This document shows, in pieces, positions 8,737-18,188 of a DNA stretch of 64,000 nt. The translations under genes were made by a program, and so were the position numbers. The notes beneath the pieces were generated by a model. The model saw nothing but the letters and a program-made list of their open reading frames with translations. It was not told the origin of the DNA and searched no databases. The stretch comes from Bradyrhizobium algeriense (GTDB taxonomy: Bacteria; Pseudomonadota; Alphaproteobacteria; Rhizobiales; Xanthobacteraceae): NCBI RefSeq assembly GCF_003062295.1, contig NZ_PYCN01000002.1, positions 496,001 through 560,000 on the forward strand, in the 5' to 3' direction. How positions within the stretch are numbered: position 1 is the first letter of the stretch; each line of letters opens with the position of its first letter.

Positions 8737-9938
8737 TCCGGCTTCTTTCGCAAAAGCTCGCGGATCAGGCTGCAATAGTCGGTCATGGCGATCTCAAAAT
8801 CGAATCGCCCTGCGATTTCGGCCGCGCGCTCGGCCCGCTGCGGGTCCTTGGCGCCGGCGGCACGACTGATCGTTTTCGCGAGCTCATCGGCTCTGCCGGG
8901 TTCGACGACCCAGCCGACATCGTGTTCGGTCACCGTCAACGCCGCCTCGGCACCGGGCTCGGAAACCAGGATCACCGGGCGGCCGATCGCCAGCAGATTG
9001 TAGAACCGGCTGGGCACCGATACACCGGCGACGTTCCTGCGGTAGGGAATGATCCAGACATCAGCGGCGGAAAGAAACGTCTCCAGTTGGTCGTCCTCGA
9101 CGCGATCGACCAGCGTGACATTCGGAAGCTTTGCCTCGGACTGCATCTCGCGCAGCTGATCGAATCCGATTCCCCAGCCCGACAGCAGAAAGTGAATATC
9201 CTTGTCGTCGCGCAGCAGGCGCGCGGCCTCGAAGACGATGACGGGATCGTGGGTAAAGCCGAGATTGCCTGACAGACCGACGACGAAGCGGGCGGAAAGC
9301 GGACGGCGATACGGATTATCAGGATCGACCGCGCGAACGCCGCGCGCGAGCGTCGCCCAGTTCGGAATGAAATGGATCTTGTCGCTCGTCATTCCGCCAT
9401 AGCGCAGCAGCAGCTTTTCGGTGTCGCGGCCGATGATGACGACGGCGTCGAGCGCGCGAAACATCAGCGCGTTGAGGCCGCGCATCGCCTTCGCCGGCAA
9501 CGAATGCGGCTTCAGCATGCCTGCCATGATGAGGACGTCGGGATAGAGATCGTGCATGATCAGCACCGACCTCGCTCCCCTCAGTTTCGCGGCAGCGGCA
9601 AACGCATAAGGCAGCATGAAGGGTGCGGGCACCGTGAGCGCGACGTCGCCGCGGCGCAATTTCACCAATAACGCTGCGAACATCCGGATCGTGAACAGCA
9701 GTTCGGCCAGAGCGCGCTTGAGCAATGCGGCCTTGCCGGGCATCCAATTCCTAACTTCAACGACTGCAGGCTTTCCGGCGGCCGCTTTGGCGGCGGACCC
9801 TGCCGTTCCCGACAGCACCAAGACTTCGGCTTCCCGCGCCGCGCGTTCCGAAATCGCCGCCATGATCGCGGCCGTCGTGCTCGGATCCGGCGGATAATGC
9901 TGGCTGACGACGACGACTTTTCCGGACTTCTGCATCAT
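8733..9938 (-). CDS. GT-B glycosyltransferase, WbuB-like
   Basis: The 401-residue protein begins KVVVVSQHYPPDPSTTA, a WbuB-like GT4 N-terminus, with an acceptor-side glycine-rich start and a C-terminal donor domain (VSVPSRFYNLLAIGRPVILV, and a conserved GLSGNLGFTHD segment). WbuB-type enzymes add the second sugar, often L-FucNAc, to the lipid-linked O-unit. Two adjacent ATGs (9938, 9935) are possible; neither has a strong Shine-Dalgarno. It lies 44 bp downstream of the CapD-type dehydratase on the same strand, ending the hldD-to-GT run. Acceptor and donor cannot be read from sequence. Confidence 0.8.
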   Translation of the reverse strand: MMQKSGKVVVVSQHYPPDPSTTAAIMAAISERAAREAEVLVLSGTAGSAAKAAAGKPAVVEVRNWMPGKAALLKRALAELLFTIRMFAALLVKLRRGDVALTVPAPFMLPYAFAAAAKLRGARSVLIMHDLYPDVLIMAGMLKPHSLPAKAMRGLNALMFRALDAVVIIGRDTEKLLLRYGGMTSDKIHFIPNWATLARGVRAVDPDNPYRRPLSARFVVGLSGNLGFTHDPVIVFEAARLLRDDKDIHFLLSGWGIGFDQLREMQSEAKLPNVTLVDRVEDDQLETFLSAADVWIIPYRRNVAGVSVPSRFYNLLAIGRPVILVSEPGAEAALTVTEHDVGWVVEPGRADELAKTISRAAGAKDPQRAERAAEIAGRFDFEIAMTDYCSLIRELLRKKPD

Positions 9939-9982
9939 GGCTTTCGAAACGGCCCGCACGGCCGGCGGACACCGAAAAAAGA

Positions 9983-11899
9983 TCAGGCGGCGTTCGAGCC
10001 GAACTCGGGCACGGCATCCTTGAGCACCGCGCGGATGGTGGAACGGTCGTCCCGCGCATTCGCCTCCTCCAGCGCCGCGAGCCATTTGCGCAACGTCTGC
10101 ATCGGCGGCTCGTTCGGCTTGGCCGCCATGATGCCAGCGACCCCGATCTCTACCGGAGGCTCCTCGCTGGCGAACAGGATCTCGTTCAGCCGCTCGCCCG
10201 GCCGCATGCCGGTGAACACCACCTCGATATCGATGCCGGGTTCGAGGCCGGACAGGCGGATCATCCGCTCGGCCAACTCCACGATCTTGACCGGCTGTCC
10301 CATGTTGAGGACGTAGACGGAAACATCGGGCCGCGCCGGCGTCAGCGCGTGGGTGGCCGCCGTCAGCACGAGATCGCAGGCTTCGCGGATGGTCATGAAG
10401 TACCGGACCATGTCCGGATGCGTCACCGTGACCGGGCCACCGGCCTCGATCTGCGCCTTGAATTTCGGCACCACCGATCCGTTGGAGGCCAGCACGTTCC
10501 CGAACCGCACCGAGATCAACCGCATATGCGGCTTGCCCTCCGATTGCGTCATCAGGTCATGGTCGAGCGCCTGGCAATACATTTCGGCGAAGCGCTTGGT
10601 CAGGCCCAGCATCGAGACCGGCTCGATCGCCTTGTCGGTCGAGATCATCACCATTGCGGTTGCACCCGCCGCCAGCGCGGCGTCGGCGACGTTGACGGAA
10701 CCGAAGATGTTGGTCTTGACGCCCTCGCTCCAGTCGCGTTCGAGGATCGGCACGTGCTTCAGGGCTGCGGCATGGAACACGATGTCGGGCTTGAATTCCC
10801 GCATCAGGTTCATCATCCGGTCACGATCGCGGATATCGGCGATTCGGCCCTCGATCGCCGCATTGGCTGCGCGCGCCGTCAGCGCCTCCGTCACCGCGTA
10901 AAGCGCCGTTTCGGAATGCTCGATCACCAACAGCCGCGCGGCGCCGAAGGTCGCGACGCGGTCGCAAATCTCCGAACCGATCGAGCCGCCGCCGCCGGTG
11001 ACGATCACCGCCTTGCCCTTCACCAGCGCTTCGAGCCGCGCGTAGTCGATCTTCTCGCTCGGCCGCAGCAGCAGGTCTTCGACGGCGACATTGGTCAGCC
11101 TCGGCACGTCGCCGCTTTCGAGCGACGGCAGGCGGCTGATGAACAGGCCGAGCCGCTTGGCCCGCATCAGGACCGCTTCGGGGTGCGCCTCGGGTTCGAA
11201 TGCCGACGGGGTCATGACGACCCGCGAAATCGGCTTTCCGCGTCCGGCATAATCGCGCACCACGTCCTCGACATCGTCGAGCCCGCCGAGCACCGGCACG
11301 TTGCGGATCGACTGGCCGCGGTCCGCGGCCGACGGCGACAGCACGCCGACCGGCCAAAGCTGCTTGACTGCGCCGCTCTCGATCGCGCGCAACAGCACCT
11401 CCGCGTCGGCGGCGCGGCCGATCAACAGCGTCGACGACGCTCCTTCGGTCCGGGCATGGCGGCGAACGCGCGAGTAGCGGAAATAGCGATAGCCGAAACG
11501 GAGCGCGCTCAGCGCGAACACCTGGAGAAACCAGTAGAGCACGATGGTGATGCGGCCGAACAGCACCGGCGCCTTGCCGTTCGATGCCGTGAAAATGAAG
11601 GCATAGTCGAGCACGATGAGCGCTACCGTCAGAATACTAGCCACGCGCATGATGTTCAGCGCATCGGGGAGCGAAATGAAACGCCATTTCGTCGTCGTCA
11701 GGTTGAAGACGTAGCAGATCACGATGCTGAAGAGGATGAAGAGGGGCAGAATGCGCAGCAATAGCGGCAGCCGGGCATAGAAGGCCTCGCCTCCCTCGAA
11801 GCGCAAATAGAAGCTTGCGAGCAGCGCAAACGCGGTCGCCAGCGCATCATGCGCTGCGATCAGGTAATTGCGACGGGTCAGTTGCGAAAGAAGCGTCAT
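9983..11899 (-). CDS. membrane UDP-HexNAc 4,6-dehydratase, CapD/WbpM/FlaA1 family
   Basis: The 638-residue protein has four N-terminal membrane segments (about residues 1-130), a CoA-binding-like middle domain, and a C-terminal SDR domain with VTGGGGSIGSEICDRV near residue 290. The active-site region reads STDKAIEPVSMLGLTKR, with Met in place of the usual SDR Tyr, as in WbpM-type large dehydratases. It converts UDP-GlcNAc-like donors to the 4-keto-6-deoxy form, precursor of QuiNAc or FucNAc. The ATG at 11899 overlaps the O-antigen ligase stop by 4 bp (ATGA), so translation is coupled. The specific end product depends on a reductase or epimerase not seen in the window. Confidence 0.9.
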   Translation of the reverse strand: MTLLSQLTRRNYLIAAHDALATAFALLASFYLRFEGGEAFYARLPLLLRILPLFILFSIVICYVFNLTTTKWRFISLPDALNIMRVASILTVALIVLDYAFIFTASNGKAPVLFGRITIVLYWFLQVFALSALRFGYRYFRYSRVRRHARTEGASSTLLIGRAADAEVLLRAIESGAVKQLWPVGVLSPSAADRGQSIRNVPVLGGLDDVEDVVRDYAGRGKPISRVVMTPSAFEPEAHPEAVLMRAKRLGLFISRLPSLESGDVPRLTNVAVEDLLLRPSEKIDYARLEALVKGKAVIVTGGGGSIGSEICDRVATFGAARLLVIEHSETALYAVTEALTARAANAAIEGRIADIRDRDRMMNLMREFKPDIVFHAAALKHVPILERDWSEGVKTNIFGSVNVADAALAAGATAMVMISTDKAIEPVSMLGLTKRFAEMYCQALDHDLMTQSEGKPHMRLISVRFGNVLASNGSVVPKFKAQIEAGGPVTVTHPDMVRYFMTIREACDLVLTAATHALTPARPDVSVYVLNMGQPVKIVELAERMIRLSGLEPGIDIEVVFTGMRPGERLNEILFASEEPPVEIGVAGIMAAKPNEPPMQTLRKWLAALEEANARDDRSTIRAVLKDAVPEFGSNAA

Positions 11900-13281
11900 T
11901 CCGTTGGCCGGCGGCGAAAACGATGGGGATTCGCAGAGCATCCCTCGCCCGCTGATATCTTATCTCCGGCGTGCATGCCAGCAGTCATGGCCGACCAATT
12001 CCGACAGGTTCCCCGCCCCCCGCTGAGGGATCCGGCTCGCAGCACCATGCCGCCGGCGACTCCGACGCCGAGCACATACATCCAGCCCTCGTGAAAATCG
12101 AACAGATGCGAGTTGAACAGCGACGTGAAGATATTCTGCACGACGACCAGCAGCCCGATCCAGGTGGCGAGCCCGTCGCCGCGAAACAGGAACAGGTGAG
12201 AGAACCACATCGCGTACAGTATAACGACGCCGACAATGCCCCATTGAACCGCGACGTTGAGCGTCTGGTTGTGCGGATTTCCGATCACCTCGCTGCTGGC
12301 CTGGTAGGAGCCATGCGTGGCGACGCGCTCGAACAGGCCTCGCGTGGCACCGGTGCCGTGGCCGATCAACGGCGCCTCGGCAAAGAAGCCGAGAGATTTC
12401 CGCCAGAATTCAAGCCGCAGCCCGATCGATGTCGGAGCATTTTCTTCCTTGTAGAGCCGGTAGTCCCGGGCAAACGTCTCCGCGGTCAGGCGCAATGCCG
12501 GCGAGGTCTGCCAGGCCACGGCGGAGAATGCGGCTCCCACGCACAGGATGATGACAATGCTGCGCCACCTCAGATGCAGCAGTGCAAATACCGCGAACAT
12601 GACCGGCACCGTGACCAGCGCCGTGCGCGACACCACCAGAAACGCCATGTTGACGAAGAAGCCGAGGGCGATGGCGGTAAGCAGCAAGGCCAACGCGATC
12701 CGCTTTGCCCGCAGCAGCATGATGATCGGGTAGGCCAGCGCGACTGCGCACAGCGTGAATTCCTGGCTCTGAGCGATATAGTTCTTGACGAAGATGCCGC
12801 GCGCCGCGAGTTCGGGAGTCCGCAACGAAAGTTCCGGACGGAGAAACACCATCCAGGACATCAGCATCAACAATGTGCACGAGACGAGGAACGCCGCGAA
12901 AACCCACGACCCGCGCTCCGACCGCTCGAAGTGATAGAGCAGAACCGGAAGCACCAAGAATTTCGCGGCCGGGCCCACGGCATAGAGCCTCCCGCCCCAG
13001 GCAGCGTCCGACCACAGAGTTCCGACAAGCGTCAGAACAAACAGGGCGATCGGCAGCGCGGATATCGGGCGCATCAACGAGGCCAGAAAGCCCTTCAGCT
13101 CAACGGTCGGCGCAACCGTGATCAGAAGGACAGCACCGAAAATACCGACCAGCGAGGTCGACCATGGCAGCGACAGCGCAAGCAGCACTGCAACGATGTC
13201 GCTCACCTTCATCCATGCGGCCGGATCGCGCCAGACCGGCAGCGCCTTGGCGATCGACGAGGAAGCTGCGTTGCCGCTCAC
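11896..13281 (-). CDS. waaL: O-antigen ligase family protein (WaaL/Wzy_C)
   Basis: This 461-residue membrane protein has about ten to twelve predicted helices and the O-antigen ligase/polymerase region: an Arg-rich periplasmic loop ([13 protein letters not shown]) followed by [11 protein letters not shown] and a conserved [14 protein letters not shown]is motif. WaaL joins lipid-linked O-antigen to lipid A-core on the periplasmic side. I chose the GTG at 13281 because it forms a GTGA overlap with the hldE stop; an ATG at 13212 is the alternative, giving 438 residues. The stop overlaps the next gene by ATGA. A Wzy polymerase cannot be fully ruled out, as the two share this domain. Confidence 0.82.
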   Translation of the reverse strand: MSGNAASSSIAKALPVWRDPAAWMKVSDIVAVLLALSLPWSTSLVGIFGAVLLITVAPTVELKGFLASLMRPISALPIALFVLTLVGTLWSDAAWGGRLYAVGPAAKFLVLPVLLYHFERSERGSWVFAAFLVSCTLLMLMSWMVFLRPELSLRTPELAARGIFVKNYIAQSQEFTLCAVALAYPIIMLLRAKRIALALLLTAIALGFFVNMAFLVVSRTALVTVPVMFAVFALLHLRWRSIVIILCVGAAFSAVAWQTSPALRLTAETFARDYRLYKEENAPTSIGLRLEFWRKSLGFFAEAPLIGHGTGATRGLFERVATHGSYQASSEVIGNPHNQTLNVAVQWGIVGVVILYAMWFSHLFLFRGDGLATWIGLLVVVQNIFTSLFNSHLFDFHEGWMYVLGVGVAGGMVLRAGSLSGGRGTCRNWSAMTAGMHAGDKISAGEGCSANPHRFRRRPTE

Positions 13282-14750
13282 GCCTTGCCTCCGCGCGCGC
13301 GGTCGACCAGCGACGTCGTACTGTGGCCCGCCAGAATGTCGATGAGCACGACCTCGCCGCCGGCAGCCTCGACGATCTCGTGGCCGACGACCTGCTCGCG
13401 CGTATAGTCGCCGCCCTTGACCAGCACGCTCGGCCTCACTTTCGCGATCAGGTCGATCGGCGTGTCTTCTTCGAAGATCGCGACGAGATCGACCGCCTCC
13501 AGCGCCGCCAGCACTTCGGCGCGCGCCTGCTCGTCCTGAACCGGACGCCCCTCGCCCTTCAGCCGTTTCGTCGAGGCATCGCTGTTGAGTCCGACGATCA
13601 GCCGGTCGCAGGCGCGGCGCGCGGCCGTCAGCACCTTGACGTGGCCGGGATGCAGGATGTCGAAGCAGCCATTGGTGAAGCCGATGCGCAGCCCCTGCCG
13701 GCGCCAGTCCGCCAGATGTGCATCGAGATCGCCGCCAGCAGGCACGATCTTCTCTTCGGCCGCCAGCGACGCATGCGGCAGGATCTTCCGCCGCAACTCC
13801 GCCGGCGTCACGGTCGCGGTGCCCTTCTTGCCGACCGCAACTGCGGCTGCCGCATTCGCCATCCGCAGCGCCGTCTCCCAGTCGGCCCCGGCCGCAAGCG
13901 AAAGCGCCAGCACGGCGGCAACCGTGTCGCCCGCGCCCGAGACGTCGCGCACCTTGACCGGCAACGCCGGCACGTGGATCGCCTCGCCGCCGCGCGCCAC
14001 CAGCGTCATGCCGTGTTCGCTCTGCGTCACCAGCATCGCCTCGCAATCGGCGAGAACCATCGCATCCTGCGCCGCGCCGGCAATATTCAGGTCGGTATCG
14101 GCTCGGCTGCGGGTGGCTTCCGCAAATTCCTTGCGGTTGGGCGTCAAGAGCGTGGCGCCGCGATAGATCGCGAAATTGGCGCTCTTGGGGTCGACGATCA
14201 CGCGCTTGCCGAGCTTCTTCGCGGCGTCGATGATGTTGCGGATGACGCGCGCCGTCAGCACGCCCTTGGCGTAGTCGGACAGCAGCACGATATCGGCGCG
14301 CGCGATCTGCGGCAGGATCGCGTCGATCAGCTTTTGCTCGATCTCGGCCGAAGCCGGAACGGCCTGCTCCCAATCCGCGCGCAGCATGTGGGTGGAAAAA
14401 TGTTCGGAGACAAAGCGCACCTTGCGCGTCGTCGGGCGGGAGGAATCGGAGACCAGCACGGCCTCGATCAACTTCTCCCGCGCCAGATCGGCCTTCAGCT
14501 TCGCGCCCGCCTCGTCCTCGCCGACCAGGCCTGCAAAGATGCAGCGCGCGCCGAGAGCGGCGATGTTGCGCGCGACATTGCCGGCGCCGCCGATATTGGT
14601 CTCGCTGCGCTGGACCGCAATTACGGGCGCCGGTGCCTCCGGCGAAACGCGCGACACCTCGCCATAGACGAATTCGTCGAGCATGAGGTCGCCGACGCAG
14701 AGCACGGTCTGACGCGGGATCGCCTGGCTCAGGGCTTCAAAATCGAACAT
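13278..14750 (-). CDS. hldE: bifunctional heptose-7-phosphate kinase / heptose-1-phosphate adenylyltransferase HldE
   Basis: At 490 residues it has the full two-domain HldE architecture. The N-terminal ribokinase-like domain shows [31 protein letters not shown] and the catalytic [17 protein letters not shown]; the C-terminal cytidylyltransferase-like domain starts near residue 345 with [18 protein letters not shown] and has LIVGLNSD. It phosphorylates and then adenylylates D-manno-heptose for ADP-heptose synthesis. The ATG at 14750 has AGGTAG nine bases upstream. It follows hldD by 18 bp and overlaps waaL by 4 bp. Its presence implies a heptose-containing core or another use of ADP-heptose. 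Confidence 0.96.
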   Translation of the reverse strand: MFDFEALSQAIPRQTVLCVGDLMLDEFVYGEVSRVSPEAPAPVIAVQRSETNIGGAGNVARNIAALGARCIFAGLVGEDEAGAKLKADLAREKLIEAVLVSDSSRPTTRKVRFVSEHFSTHMLRADWEQAVPASAEIEQKLIDAILPQIARADIVLLSDYAKGVLTARVIRNIIDAAKKLGKRVIVDPKSANFAIYRGATLLTPNRKEFAEATRSRADTDLNIAGAAQDAMVLADCEAMLVTQSEHGMTLVARGGEAIHVPALPVKVRDVSGAGDTVAAVLALSLAAGADWETALRMANAAAAVAVGKKGTATVTPAELRRKILPHASLAAEEKIVPAGGDLDAHLADWRRQGLRIGFTNGCFDILHPGHVKVLTAARRACDRLIVGLNSDASTKRLKGEGRPVQDEQARAEVLAALEAVDLVAIFEEDTPIDLIAKVRPSVLVKGGDYTREQVVGHEIVEAAGGEVVLIDILAGHSTTSLVDRARGGKA

Positions 14751-14768
14751 CTGTCTACCTGGTGCCCA

Positions 14769-15746
14769 TCAGCGAAAGCGATCGGTGCGATCGAGGAAAC
14801 CCTTCACGTAACGCTCGACCGCGTCTTCCAGCGCGGTGAAGCCGCCATTATAGCCGGCGCGCAGCAACCGATCGACTTCGCTCTGGGTGAAGTATTGATA
14901 GCTGCCGCGGATCGCTTCGGGCATGTCGATATACTGGATGTTCGGCGTGGCGCCGAGCGCCGCATAGGCCGACAGCATCAGGTCACGAAAGCTGCGCGCG
15001 GTGCCGGTGCCGACATTGAAGATGCCGCTGACGCCTGATGTCGAGAGCAGCCACATCGTCACGCGTACGACATCGTCGACATAGATGAAGTCGCGCCGCT
15101 GGTCGCCGTCGGCGATGCCTTCGCGGTGCGACTTGAACAATTGCACGGGGCGCCCGGCCTTGACGTCGTCGAAGCGCCGCGCCAGCACGCTCATCATCGT
15201 GCCCTTGTGATATTCGTTAGGGCCGAACACGTTGAAAAACTTCAACCCGGCCCATTGCGGCGGCAGCCGTTCGCCGCGCGCGGCGCGTTCGGCCACCGCC
15301 ATGTCGAACAGATGCTTGCTCCAGCCGTAGAGATTCATCGGCCGCAGCTTCTTCAGGGTGTCCATGGATTGGTCGTCGCTGAAGCCTTCGCTGCCGTCGC
15401 CATAGGTCGCCGCCGAGGACGCGTAGATCAGCGGCGTGGCGTTCGCCGTGCACCAGTCCAAGAGTCGCATCGACAGCCGGAAATTGGTCTCGATCACCAG
15501 ATCGCCGTCGGTCGCCGTGGTCTCGGAGATGGCGCCGAGATGAATGACGGCCTCCAGCCGGCGGCCCTTCAGCCAGTCCATCAGTTCCGAGGGCGGCACG
15601 ACATCGGCGAGCCGGCGCTTGGCCAGATTGCGCCATTTGCCGTCATGGCCGAGCACGTCGCACACGGCCACGTCCCGGCCGGTGTCATTCAACGCAGCCA
15701 CGACGTTCGACCCGATAAAACCGGCACCCCCGGTCACCAGCAACAT
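14769..15746 (-). CDS. hldD: ADP-L-glycero-D-manno-heptose 6-epimerase HldD
   Basis: The 325-residue extended SDR begins MLLVTGGAGFIGSNVVAAL and shows the HldD-specific HDGKWRNLAKR, an SSAATYGDG serine motif and an MNLYGWSKHLFD catalytic Tyr/Lys. It epimerises ADP-D-glycero- to ADP-L-glycero-manno-heptose. The frame is open to 15800, but the ATG at 15746 starts at the nucleotide-binding strand and has AGGGG six bases upstream. It heads the minus-strand run hldD-hldE-waaL-capD-GT and is divergent from waaF across about 160 bp that must hold both promoters. Confidence 0.94.
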   Translation of the reverse strand: MLLVTGGAGFIGSNVVAALNDTGRDVAVCDVLGHDGKWRNLAKRRLADVVPPSELMDWLKGRRLEAVIHLGAISETTATDGDLVIETNFRLSMRLLDWCTANATPLIYASSAATYGDGSEGFSDDQSMDTLKKLRPMNLYGWSKHLFDMAVAERAARGERLPPQWAGLKFFNVFGPNEYHKGTMMSVLARRFDDVKAGRPVQLFKSHREGIADGDQRRDFIYVDDVVRVTMWLLSTSGVSGIFNVGTGTARSFRDLMLSAYAALGATPNIQYIDMPEAIRGSYQYFTQSEVDRLLRAGYNGGFTALEDAVERYVKGFLDRTDRFR

Positions 15747-15909
15747 GCCATCCCCTGCCGTGATTGTTCGGCAAAGCTTTGCCCCACTCCCGCGCGGCAA
15801 GCAACTTGGCTGATATGGCTGGGTGAAGGCGGATCACCCGGCTTTACCTAGCGGAGCAGAGCAGTTACCGACGGGGCCGGAATGAGGCCTGAAGTCAGTT
15901 AAACAAAAA

Positions 15910-16977
15910 ATGAATTCGGATTCAATAGACGGGATCGAGATGGAGGACGCCGCCGACACGCGGCCGATCCTGATCGTGCCCTATATGTGGATCGGCGATT
16001 ACATCCGCGGCCATACCGTCGTGCGTGTCCTCAAGCAGCGCTGGCCGAACCGGCCGGTCGATTTGCTGGTGACCTCGCTGTGCGCGCCGCTGGTCGATTA
16101 CATGCCGGGTGTCCGCGCCGGAATCGTCTGGGATCTGCCCCGCGGCCGTTTGGCGGTGGCGAAACAGTGGGGGCTGGCCTCCGAGCTGCGTGCCCGGGGT
16201 TATGGAACCGCCCTCGTCCTGCCCCGCACCTGGAAAGCCGCGATTGCGCCGACGCTGGCCGGGATCCCCGAGCGCGTCGGCTTTTTCGGCGAGGCCAGAT
16301 TTGGGCTGATCAACCGGATGCGCTGGGGCGAAAAAGCCCTGCCCCGCTTCATCGACAAGAATGCCGCGCTGGCGCTGCCTGCCGGCGCGCCGCTGCCGGG
16401 CGAATGGCCGGTGCCGCAACTCGTCGTGCCGCCGGAGGAAATCGCGCGCTGGCGGCAGGCCAACGAATTGGGCTCAGGCCCCGCGGTGGCGCTGGCCCCG
16501 GGATCCGTCGGCGCCTCCAAGCGCTGGACCTATTACCCCGGCGCCGCGCGGCTCCTGATCGAGCGCGGGCTCGACGTCTGGGTGGTCGGCGGCCCCGGTG
16601 AGAAGGCGCTGGCGCAGGAAATCGTTGCCGCCGGCCGCGGCAAGGTCCGCGACCTCACCGGGTCAGACCTGCGCAACGGCATTCTGGCAATGGCGGCGGC
16701 CGGCGTCGCCATCTCTAACGATTCGGGCCTGATGCATATCGCGGCCGCGATCGGCACGCCGACCATGGGCATTTTCGGCCCCACCAGTCCCTATCTGTGG
16801 GCGCCGCTGAACGGTCTTGCCGCGACGGTTGTTCAGACCAAGGCGGTGCTGCCCTGCCAGCCCTGCCAACGCACCGTCTGCACCATGAACGACCACCGCT
16901 GCATGCGCGACATCGATCCCGCCTACGTGGCCGAGGTCGCGCACCGCCTGCTGGTCACTCAGCCGAGCGCACGATAG
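15910..16977 (+). CDS. waaF: ADP-heptose:LPS heptosyltransferase II
   Basis: The 355-residue GT9 enzyme shows the WaaF features PYMWIGDYIRGHTVV, LVLPRTWKAAIAPTLAGIP, APGSVGASKRW and the C-terminal SNDSGLMHIAAAIGTP nucleotide-sugar motif, plus a late CQPCQRTVC cysteine cluster. It adds the second heptose to the inner core at the cytoplasmic membrane. The ATG at 15910 follows an A-rich stretch; the first roughly 18 residues are poorly conserved. Its 3' end overlaps the convergent lpcC-like gene by 19 bp. WaaC, the first heptosyltransferase, is not in this window. Confidence 0.9.
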   Translation: MNSDSIDGIEMEDAADTRPILIVPYMWIGDYIRGHTVVRVLKQRWPNRPVDLLVTSLCAPLVDYMPGVRAGIVWDLPRGRLAVAKQWGLASELRARGYGTALVLPRTWKAAIAPTLAGIPERVGFFGEARFGLINRMRWGEKALPRFIDKNAALALPAGAPLPGEWPVPQLVVPPEEIARWRQANELGSGPAVALAPGSVGASKRWTYYPGAARLLIERGLDVWVVGGPGEKALAQEIVAAGRGKVRDLTGSDLRNGILAMAAAGVAISNDSGLMHIAAAIGTPTMGIFGPTSPYLWAPLNGLAATVVQTKAVLPCQPCQRTVCTMNDHRCMRDIDPAYVAEVAHRLLVTQPSAR

Positions 16978-18017
16978 ACCGCGGCGATCGCATTCGCCTC
17001 CGCCTCGAGGCTGAACTTTTGCAGCACGCGCGCGCGCGCACGCTCGCCCATCGCGATTGCCGCGGCCGGATCGCGCATCAACGGCTCCAGTGCCGCCACC
17101 AGCGCGTCGGCATCGCCCGGCGGCGTCAATAGGCCGGTCACGCCCTCTTCGACCACGAACTCCGCGGCGCCCGCGCGCGACGCCACCAGCGCCGCCCCTG
17201 AGGACATCGCCTCGATCAGCGTCAGACCAAAGCCTTCATTGCGCGAGGTGAAGGCGTAGATCGTCAGCCGCTGATACCAGCGCTGCACCTCCTCGATCGC
17301 GAGCTCGCCCGTGATGACGATGCGCGACTGCAGCCCGGCCGCCTCGATCTGCTGCTTCAGACCGTTGGCAAAACCCTGCTGCTCCGGCACCACCGCGCCG
17401 ACGATGACAGCGGTGAAATCGGGGTAACGCGGCAGCAGCCGGCACATCGCCTCGACAAACACGTCCGTGCCCTTTTGCGCGCGCACCCGGCCGAAGCAGC
17501 CGATCGCGTAACGCCCCGGCAGTTTGGCCTCCGCAAACGCCGCCGCGCGATCGGCCGGCGGTGCGTAGCTGTCGGTATCGACGCCATGCATCACCACAAC
17601 AGCCTTGCGCTTGAGAAACGACGCCGAGAGCTCGGAAGTGGCGATCACCGCATCCATCTGCCGGATCAGCCAGCGCGTCAGCCGCTTGTGATGCCGCTGT
17701 GCGGCTGAAGTGAAGACGAGTTTCAACGGCCAGCCGAGCGCGCGCAGCAACAGCCCCGCGATCATCTCGTCGTTACGGCGCGCGTGCCAGATCAGGGAGT
17801 TGCGGTGCCGCCAGAGTTTCAGGAGATCCGCAAAACCCATCCGCGCGATGCCGTCGGGCGCATGCGGCCCGAGCCACGCCGCGCAGTACATTGTGGCAAG
17901 CTTCGGCGCCACCATCCGGTTGGTCGCGGTGACGCCTGAATAGCGCCTGTGCAGATTCGGCACGATCAGTTGCAGATCACTGGCCAAATTGTTCTCGATC
18001 GGCACGTCCGGCTCCAT
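16959..18017 (-). CDS. lpcC: LPS core mannosyltransferase, LpcC-like (GT4)
   Basis: This 352-residue GT-B protein closely follows what I recall of Rhizobium leguminosarum LpcC in length and motif order: RRYSGVTATNRMV near the start, IWHARRNDEMIAG, LVFTSAAQRHHKRLTRWLI, the donor-site GCFGRVRAQKGTDVFVEAM, and SRNEGFGLTLIEAMSSG. LpcC puts a mannose from GDP-mannose on Kdo in the rhizobial inner core. The ATG at 18017 is used. It converges on and overlaps waaF by 19 bp. The mannose specificity is inferred from resemblance; manC upstream would supply the donor. Confidence 0.78.
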   Translation of the reverse strand: MEPDVPIENNLASDLQLIVPNLHRRYSGVTATNRMVAPKLATMYCAAWLGPHAPDGIARMGFADLLKLWRHRNSLIWHARRNDEMIAGLLLRALGWPLKLVFTSAAQRHHKRLTRWLIRQMDAVIATSELSASFLKRKAVVVMHGVDTDSYAPPADRAAAFAEAKLPGRYAIGCFGRVRAQKGTDVFVEAMCRLLPRYPDFTAVIVGAVVPEQQGFANGLKQQIEAAGLQSRIVITGELAIEEVQRWYQRLTIYAFTSRNEGFGLTLIEAMSSGAALVASRAGAAEFVVEEGVTGLLTPPGDADALVAALEPLMRDPAAAIAMGERARARVLQKFSLEAEANAIAAVYRALG

Positions 18018-18188
18018 TTCAGCCAGTTCCTATACGCAACATTAAGCATAGTGGCCAGTTCGCCCGTGCCGAAACCCACTCTTCACCGCAGCCCCGCTAG
18101 CATTGCCTCCCATAGAGCGCGACCAGCATAACGTGGAAACCGGTTTTGCGTCCGGGCGCGCGCCAAATTCAAGAGCGAGAGGTGGCCC

